The position numbers and the translations under genes were made by a program. From Spirochaetales bacterium (GTDB taxonomy: Bacteria; Spirochaetota; Spirochaetia; Treponematales; Treponemataceae): a stretch of 64,000 nucleotides of DNA. Shown piece after piece: positions 59,505 through 64,000 of this stretch; positions within the stretch are counted from its first letter, which is position 1; every line of letters begins with the position of its first letter. A model generated the notes under the pieces. The model was not told where the DNA came from. It ran no database searches and saw only the letters and a list, made by a program, of their open reading frames with translations. Location of the stretch: positions 1 through 64,000 of the forward strand of contig JAQXNX010000030.1 of NCBI GenBank assembly GCA_029098225.1. Direction: 5' to 3'.

Positions 59505-60499
59505 TGTTCTAAATCTAGTTTTTCCCTCGGATCTAAAGCCTTTCCTCCGACCCGTATTTCAAAATGCAGGTGAGGTCCTGTCGCCATTCCCGTCTGTCCT
59601 ACATAGCCTATTATATCACCTTTCTTTACTGACTGATATTGTTTAACAGTTATTTTAGAAAGATGCGCATATGTGCTTGTCATTTTTCCTAAATCATGCC
59701 GTAAAACTATGTAGTTTCCAAAGGTTGAATCATTTTCTATGCAGGAATAGACATCGCCGTCTTTTATGGCATATACAGGAGTTCCTTCTTCTGCTGCCAT
59801 ATCAATGCCGTTATGATTTTTCATTTCTCCCGAAAAAGGATTTTTGCGCAAGCCAAATTCCGAGGATATCCAGAAAGAATCATTATTAAGCGGGAGTCTT
59901 AGTGATGAATCAAGAAAGTAAGCACGTTCTGTAGGGTTTAATCTTTGATCAACAAAAAGATAAAACTCCTTACCATCTATAATATAGTATAAAGTGTTTT
60001 TTGTTAAGGATTTTATACTGTAATTTTCCTGAAGAAGAATTTCCAGAGAATTGGTTCCTCTGTTTTTTGGAATAAAAATTCCGCTTTTTACAGTCGGTAA
60101 AATAAAAACTTTGTCTTTAATATCGGTTTGAGCTTCGGCGATTGAATTAAGAGTTGCCAGAGTTTCCTGATTTATTGTTGTTCTTGCTGCAAGTCCCTGA
60201 AAGGTGAAGCCTTCTGTATTTTTGTAAAGGAAAAATATCTGCTGAACTTCTTTTCCTGCCATAAGAGCTTTATTATTGTTTTCTATAAGCTTTTGATATT
60301 GATAGAGCATATCATTTTTTTGATAGGTTCCATCTTCATTTTTTATAAAAGACTGGAGGGAAGTAATTACTGGTAATTTTGATGTATCTATTGTTATTGT
60401 TTTCTGTTCTGTGTGCTGTGGTGCTTCTTTAGCTGATTGCTGAGCGGTAAGCGAATATGAAAAAATAAGAAATACAACAAAAAAAAATTTAGCCTTCAT
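59501..60499 (-). CDS. LysM-like M23 metallopeptidase
   Basis: A 332-residue secreted protein with a signal peptide (residues 1 to about 19). A LysM-like region lies near residues 110-160 (EGFTFQGLAARTTINQETLA, KVFILPTV), and the M23 domain lies at the C-terminus with the zinc ligands in HNGIDMAAEEG (H-x3-D) and GPHLHFEIRVG (H-x-H). Such proteins cut peptidoglycan cross-links or activate amidases. On the minus strand TATAAT lies 5 nt before the ATG and there is no Shine-Dalgarno, so a leaderless message is possible, but no good -35 is seen. Confidence 0.9.
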   Translation of the reverse strand: MKAKFFFVVFLIFSYSLTAQQSAKEAPQHTEQKTITIDTSKLPVITSLQSFIKNEDGTYQKNDMLYQYQKLIENNNKALMAGKEVQQIFFLYKNTEGFTFQGLAARTTINQETLATLNSIAEAQTDIKDKVFILPTVKSGIFIPKNRGTNSLEILLQENYSIKSLTKNTLYYIIDGKEFYLFVDQRLNPTERAYFLDSSLRLPLNNDSFWISSEFGLRKNPFSGEMKNHNGIDMAAEEGTPVYAIKDGDVYSCIENDSTFGNYIVLRHDLGKMTSTYAHLSKITVKQYQSVKKGDIIGYVGQTGMATGPHLHFEIRVGGKALDPREKLDLEQ

Positions 60500-60504
60500 T
60501 TTTT

Positions 60505-60548
60505 ATTATAAAAAAAGCAGACTTCAAAAAATCAGGAAGTCTGCTTAC
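60505..60548 (-). terminator. Intrinsic terminator of the ferredoxin gene
   Basis: On the minus strand AGCAGACTTC pairs perfectly with GAAGTCTGCT around a loop of about 10 nt, followed by seven T. The T run abuts the TATAAT of the M23 gene. Confidence 0.85.
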
Positions 60549-60572
60549 TTTGTATAATCATCCGAAAAATAA

Positions 60573-60743
60573 TTATTCTTCGACGATTGCACCTGCAGGA
60601 CAATCTGCAGCACAGGTTCCACAACTAATGCATTTTCCTGCATCAATTACACGTGCATCTCCATTTTCTGAGATAGCTCCAACTGGACAATCTGCTTCAC
60701 AAGCACCGCAGTTTACACACTGATCAGTAACTTTAAATGCCAT
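60573..60743 (-). CDS. 2[4Fe-4S] ferredoxin
   Basis: A 56-residue clostridial-type ferredoxin. Eight cysteines in two C-x2-C-x2-C-x3-C-P motifs (Cys9, 12, 15, 19 and Cys38, 41, 44, 48) bind two 4Fe-4S clusters. It carries low-potential electrons, for example for pyruvate:ferredoxin oxidoreductase or hydrogenase in anaerobes. The start ATG at 60743 follows AGGAG; an in-frame start further upstream adds 19 unrelated residues and is unlikely. A monocistronic unit with its own terminator. Confidence 0.95.
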   Translation of the reverse strand: MAFKVTDQCVNCGACEADCPVGAISENGDARVIDAGKCISCGTCAADCPAGAIVEE

Positions 60744-61085
60744 AAATTTGCTCCTATAAAATATATTGAATATAATCGTTTGCCATCGAATAATATTCAA
60801 AATTTATTCTAAATCATTTTTGATAATATCGCAATAAGAAATTATTTCAGTAATATATAATTACAAGGCACTGTAAAGTGTTTTTTGTAATCTGTAATTC
60901 TCCCTGCGCTTTTTTTCTATTATTTATATAAATGATTTTCTTATGCTGAAAATTTATTATGAATATAAAAAAAATGCTTGACAGATTTAAACTTTGGTTG
61001 TATAAATCTTATCTTAAAATTTATAAAAAATCATAACTTTTATTGACTAAAAATATTCTTATCTATAAAATTATAATAAGTCATT
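60744..61085. other. AT-rich intergenic region with divergent promoters
   Basis: This 342-bp gap separates the ferredoxin gene (leftward) from the TPR gene (rightward). It holds the near-perfect promoter at 60978-61006 and a second set of elements just before 61086. An imperfect dyad at 60861-60890 (TTACAA..CACT/AGTG..TTGTAA) is the only other structure seen. Confidence 0.55.
60978..61006 (+). promoter_or_regulatory. Strong promoter upstream of the TPR-greA genes
   Basis: TTGACA (60978-60983) and TATAAA (61001-61006) are 17 bp apart, giving a leader of about 73 nt. A second start is possible from TATAAT (61072-61077), which ends 8 nt before the ATG. No Shine-Dalgarno is present either way. 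Confidence 0.6.
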
Positions 61086-62018
61086 ATGGAATTGCAGACG
61101 GAACAAAAACTCAAGGAAATTCTTGAATTGCTTCGGCAGGGAAATCCTTTTGAGGCTCAGAAAATTCTGGAAAATCTCTTTGAATCTGTTTTGGATTGTC
61201 CGCAAATTATTCTGACTAATCGATACAATGTTTTTTGGATTGATTCAGTTAATCGGCTTAAAAGAATAGAAGATTTTATTGAAAGAAGCGAATGTACTCT
61301 TGCAGAATGGAAAACTTTTCAGGAGCACTTCTTTTATGCTGAAGATGTGTATGAACCGGCACTTCAAGCTGTTCAACATGGCTTTTTCTCCAATGCTTTA
61401 GAGTTTTTTAAAAAGCACGAAGATGAAAAAGATTCATACCAGAAGGCTGAAATTTACAGAAAAATTGGTATTTGTTACAAAAAACTTGGCGATTACGAAA
61501 ATGCACGAACCTATCTTACGGAAGCAAATAGAATTTATCCGAATTTAGGTTCTGTTCTGGCTGAACTTGCTGATTGTTATTCACTTTGTGGTGAAGACAA
61601 AATCGGGAAAGTTCTTTTTAGAGAAGCCTTTTTTGTTTCTCCCGATGACGTTGATATGGATTTTCTTGATTCGGAGATAATAAAGTGTCTTGTAAAGATT
61701 ACAGACGAAAAAGGTTATTCTGGAAAAACTGCACAATACTGGATTCCGGTTTATGGAGTTTTAACAGGAATTTTTAATGTAAAAAAAGAACTTTCATCAC
61801 AGGAAGTTGCAAAATTAAAAAAAGATATTTACGCGTTGGAGAATGAAAATAAAGATCCTTCTTGCAATCGCGAATTGCTGGTTCCTCGTCTTTTGAACTG
61901 TTATTTTTGGCTTCTGGATTATTACGCACTGGCCAAAGAAAATAATTCAAAGATTAGTGAAATACTTTTGAAAATTAAAATCTTAGATTCGTCAATTTAC
62001 GAGTCTTACATAAAATGA
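61086..62018 (+). CDS. TPR-repeat protein
   Basis: A 310-residue soluble protein. Residues about 80-210 form TPR-like helix pairs (ALEFFKKHEDEKDSYQKA, IYRKIGICYKKLGDYENA, YLTEANRIYPNLGSVLAELA). The flanking parts are helical and Glu/Lys-rich, with no signal peptide. It lies 25 nt upstream of the long GreA-type gene, whose N-terminal part is also TPR-like, so a shared role in transcription is possible. The start lacks a Shine-Dalgarno (see the promoter entry). Confidence 0.75.
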   Translation: MELQTEQKLKEILELLRQGNPFEAQKILENLFESVLDCPQIILTNRYNVFWIDSVNRLKRIEDFIERSECTLAEWKTFQEHFFYAEDVYEPALQAVQHGFFSNALEFFKKHEDEKDSYQKAEIYRKIGICYKKLGDYENARTYLTEANRIYPNLGSVLAELADCYSLCGEDKIGKVLFREAFFVSPDDVDMDFLDSEIIKCLVKITDEKGYSGKTAQYWIPVYGVLTGIFNVKKELSSQEVAKLKKDIYALENENKDPSCNRELLVPRLLNCYFWLLDYYALAKENNSKISEILLKIKILDSSIYESYIK

Positions 62019-62043
62019 CGTTTTATTTTTATAAGGAGTTACT

Positions 62044-64000
62044 ATGGCAGATTTAGTACAGTCTATTTCAGACAAACTGAGAGAAGAAACATTTACCCGC
62101 ACAACTATCGGAAATTATACTCAGAATGATATTGCGGAACTTGCAAAAATTATTGAACAGGCTCATGAACAGAACTGCGAGAAAGAACTCCAGACAATTT
62201 GTGAAGAACATCTTTTACATAACAAAGACAGTATTATTTCTTTGTATATCTGCGGAATGATGAATCTTCATAGCGGAACATTGGATAATTCATATTTAGT
62301 TTCTCTTGTAGATATTTTCCAGAAAAATCATAAGGAAAATATTGTAACATATCTTTGTGAACTTATTCTTAACGACGATCCAAATAATAAATTTGCGCTT
62401 AGAACTCTTGCAGATAATTATCTTGCAGAAAAAAATGACAAGGTATGGGAGCTTTATGAAAAGCTTGTAAAAATTGATTTTGATGAAGCTGACCTTGCTA
62501 AAGTTCTTGCAGATCATTACGATGCTGCCGGCGATACAGAAAATGCTGTAAACTATTATAAAAAAGCAATTGTACGCTATATAAATCAGAATAATTATGC
62601 TTCTTGTAAAGAAGTATGGACAAAGCTTGTTGCTGCAATTCCACAGGAATTTGAATTCTTCCAGCACCTTAGAAGAAAGATTGCTAAAACAATGGGAGAA
62701 ATTAAAACTGCTACTCTTATGCAGGAACTTTATACATGGTACAAAGACAATCAGAAGTGGGATATAGCAATTTTAATTCTTAAACAGAATCTTGAGGCAG
62801 ATGCTCAGGATACATGGGCTAGAAAAGAAATTACAGACTGCTATCAGGCTAAATATGCTAATCACAGTCATCTTGAAGAATACATCCGTTCTTCAAATCT
62901 TACACAGAATTACAGAAACGTATTTGAAGCTATCAACGATTTTGAAAAACACATTGCTTTTGATAAGGGAAATTATGTTTTCCATAGAAACTGGGGTGTC
63001 GGAAGAATTAAGAGTCTTGATAAAGATACTCTTGTAATTAATTTTGGTAAGGTTGCCGGAATTCGTGAAATGAAGCTTTCTATGGCAGTTACTGCTCTTA
63101 AGCCTCTTCCAAAAAATCATATCTGGGTTTTAAAGGCAACAAAGAAAAGAGAAGAGCTTGCAAAGCAGATAAAAGAAAATAAAGAATGGGCATTGGAAAC
63201 AATTATCCGCAGTTTTGATAACAGCTGCGACTTTAAAAGAATCAAGGCAGAGCTCGTTCCTTCAATCCTTACAACAGGAGAATGGACTTCATGGAATACA
63301 GCTGCAAAAAAGATTCTCGAAACTAATCCTAAGTTTGGTGTAAATCAGAATGATATTTCTATGTACACTGTAAGAGACGGAAATATTACAGCAGAAGAAA
63401 AACTTTCTAACGAGTTCAAAGCTCAGAAACAGTTCTTTGCAAGAATTGATATTCTTATGAAATTCTTTGAAAGCGATCTTACAGATGTTTCAAGTGATTT
63501 GTTCGCAGAAATGTATTCATATTTCACAGGATATTTAAAGAATATTACAAAGGTTACTGAACAGGTTCTGGCTTCTTACCTTGTTGTAAAATATATTTCT
63601 TCTGTAAAAAAATCACTTGATTTCCCAGTAAAAGAAACATTTGCAGAAATCTACAGTAAGATTGAAAATCCAAGACAGATTTATACACTTCTTAAAGATA
63701 CAAAGAATACACACTTGAAGAAAGACTTCCTTATGTATATTAAGATGATGCTTCCTGACTGGAACGTTCAGTATATTAATTTGTTCCCTACTGTTCTTGA
63801 TGGAAAATTGATTACAGATTTAATTGCAGGCGGCTACACAGCAGATGTTCAGAATCTTGTAAGAACAAGTTTTGAGAATTGTAAAGATTATCGCGAAACT
63901 GTAATTTTCTTCTTTAAGGAATGTCAGAACGAGCAGTGGTTTAAAGATGCCGGCGTAACATATGAAAAGCAGTTAATTGCTTTGATTAACATTATTGAAA
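62044..64000 (+). CDS. greA: Long GreA-type protein, N-terminal part; cut by window end
   Basis: 652 codons are visible and the frame is open at the edge. The start ATG follows AAGGAG. The first 250 residues are helical and TPR-like (ALRTLADNYLAEKNDKVWEL, VLADHYDAAGDTENAVNYYK). Residues about 310-355 contain FHRNWGVGRIKSLDKDTLVINFG, a small SH3-like segment. Spirochaetes such as Treponema and Borrelia encode an unusually long GreA of about 900 residues whose C-terminus is the transcript-cleavage factor; the part seen matches the N-terminal extension. The GreA domain itself would lie beyond 64000, so the name rests on recall of that architecture. Confidence 0.65.
   Translation, partial: MADLVQSISDKLREETFTRTTIGNYTQNDIAELAKIIEQAHEQNCEKELQTICEEHLLHNKDSIISLYICGMMNLHSGTLDNSYLVSLVDIFQKNHKENIVTYLCELILNDDPNNKFALRTLADNYLAEKNDKVWELYEKLVKIDFDEADLAKVLADHYDAAGDTENAVNYYKKAIVRYINQNNYASCKEVWTKLVAAIPQEFEFFQHLRRKIAKTMGEIKTATLMQELYTWYKDNQKWDIAILILKQNLEADAQDTWARKEITDCYQAKYANHSHLEEYIRSSNLTQNYRNVFEAINDFEKHIAFDKGNYVFHRNWGVGRIKSLDKDTLVINFGKVAGIREMKLSMAVTALKPLPKNHIWVLKATKKREELAKQIKENKEWALETIIRSFDNSCDFKRIKAELVPSILTTGEWTSWNTAAKKILETNPKFGVNQNDISMYTVRDGNITAEEKLSNEFKAQKQFFARIDILMKFFESDLTDVSSDLFAEMYSYFTGYLKNITKVTEQVLASYLVVKYISSVKKSLDFPVKETFAEIYSKIENPRQIYTLLKDTKNTHLKKDFLMYIKMMLPDWNVQYINLFPTVLDGKLITDLIAGGYTADVQNLVRTSFENCKDYRETVIFFFKECQNEQWFKDAGVTYEKQLIALINIIE

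Noticed and set aside
60744..60800. Longer ferredoxin start (19 extra residues)
   Set aside because: AGGAG sits directly before the ATG at 60743, and the extra residues do not fit the ferredoxin family.
60861..60890. Dyad TTACAA..CACT/AGTG..TTGTAA as a riboswitch or terminator
   Set aside because: The stem is imperfect, there is no adjacent T run, and it fits no riboswitch core I know.
1..64000. tRNA, rRNA, CRISPR, insertion sequence or prophage genes
   Set aside because: Reading both strands showed no tRNA-like cloverleaf, no spaced identical repeats of CRISPR type and no transposase or integrase.

Overview
The window looks like chromosomal DNA of a treponeme (Spirochaetota), most like the free-living or gut/rumen-type Treponema. 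The evidence is the low G+C, AT-rich intergenic DNA, a cheA-cheW(CheR-like)-cheX-cheY operon, a very long GreA-type protein at the right edge, many lipoproteins and outer-membrane-barrel-like proteins ending in Phe, and sodium-pumping oxaloacetate decarboxylase. This assignment comes from reading alone; no search was run. I saw no rRNA, tRNA, CRISPR array, prophage or insertion-sequence transposase.

Layout. 1-3.8 kb: a cut membrane protein, then a secreted trypsin-like protease with two small envelope proteins. 3.9-8.9 kb: a ParE-type topoisomerase subunit with a histone-H1-like tail, dapL, and an outer-membrane protein. 9.1-14.8 kb: the chemotaxis operon and an atypical regulator. 14.9-22.0 kb: malQ, a soluble sugar-sensor-like histidine kinase with a divergent NarL-type regulator, a two-part chromate transporter, and an SPFH/NfeD pair separated by a hairpin-rich repeat cassette. 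22.2-26.2 kb: an Mrp ATPase, a TrpR-family protein and a giant ankyrin lipoprotein. 26.4-30.2 kb: oadGAB, with a duplicated biotin domain in OadA. 30.6-32.3 kb: a PadR/DUF1700/PspC envelope-stress-type operon with a clear palindromic operator.

32.3-45.4 kb is the most unusual block. Eight tightly packed genes encode a membrane-anchored carbohydrate-binding and solute-binding protein, two pairs of sugar ABC permeases, an NHL beta-propeller protein, a YIP1 protein and a large DUF5696-like protein. A second solute-binding lipoprotein follows under its own promoter. No ATPase is encoded, so the system probably borrows one. Its substrate is unknown.

45.5-54.8 kb is housekeeping: argH, rpsP-khpA-rimM-trmD-rplS, a FliK-like/FlhB-C-terminal-like/YraN/FlgM-like group, earP-efp (arginine-rhamnosylated EF-P system) and rlmJ. 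54.8-60.7 kb (minus strand) is cell-wall work: a ferredoxin, an M23 LysM peptidase, a PEGA-like protein, PBP1A, a ParB-domain protein and a small barrel-like protein. A candidate small RNA with a C-rich loop lies between the PEGA-like gene and PBP1A. 61.0-64.0 kb: a TPR protein and the long GreA-type protein, cut by the window end.

Two patterns cut across the window. At least eight genes have no Shine-Dalgarno sequence and carry a -10-like hexamer 6-9 bp before the start codon, which predicts leaderless mRNAs. Several hairpin-rich, higher-G+C intergenic elements (about 6.21-6.34, 21.43-21.57 and 30.24-30.46 kb) look like dispersed non-coding repeats.
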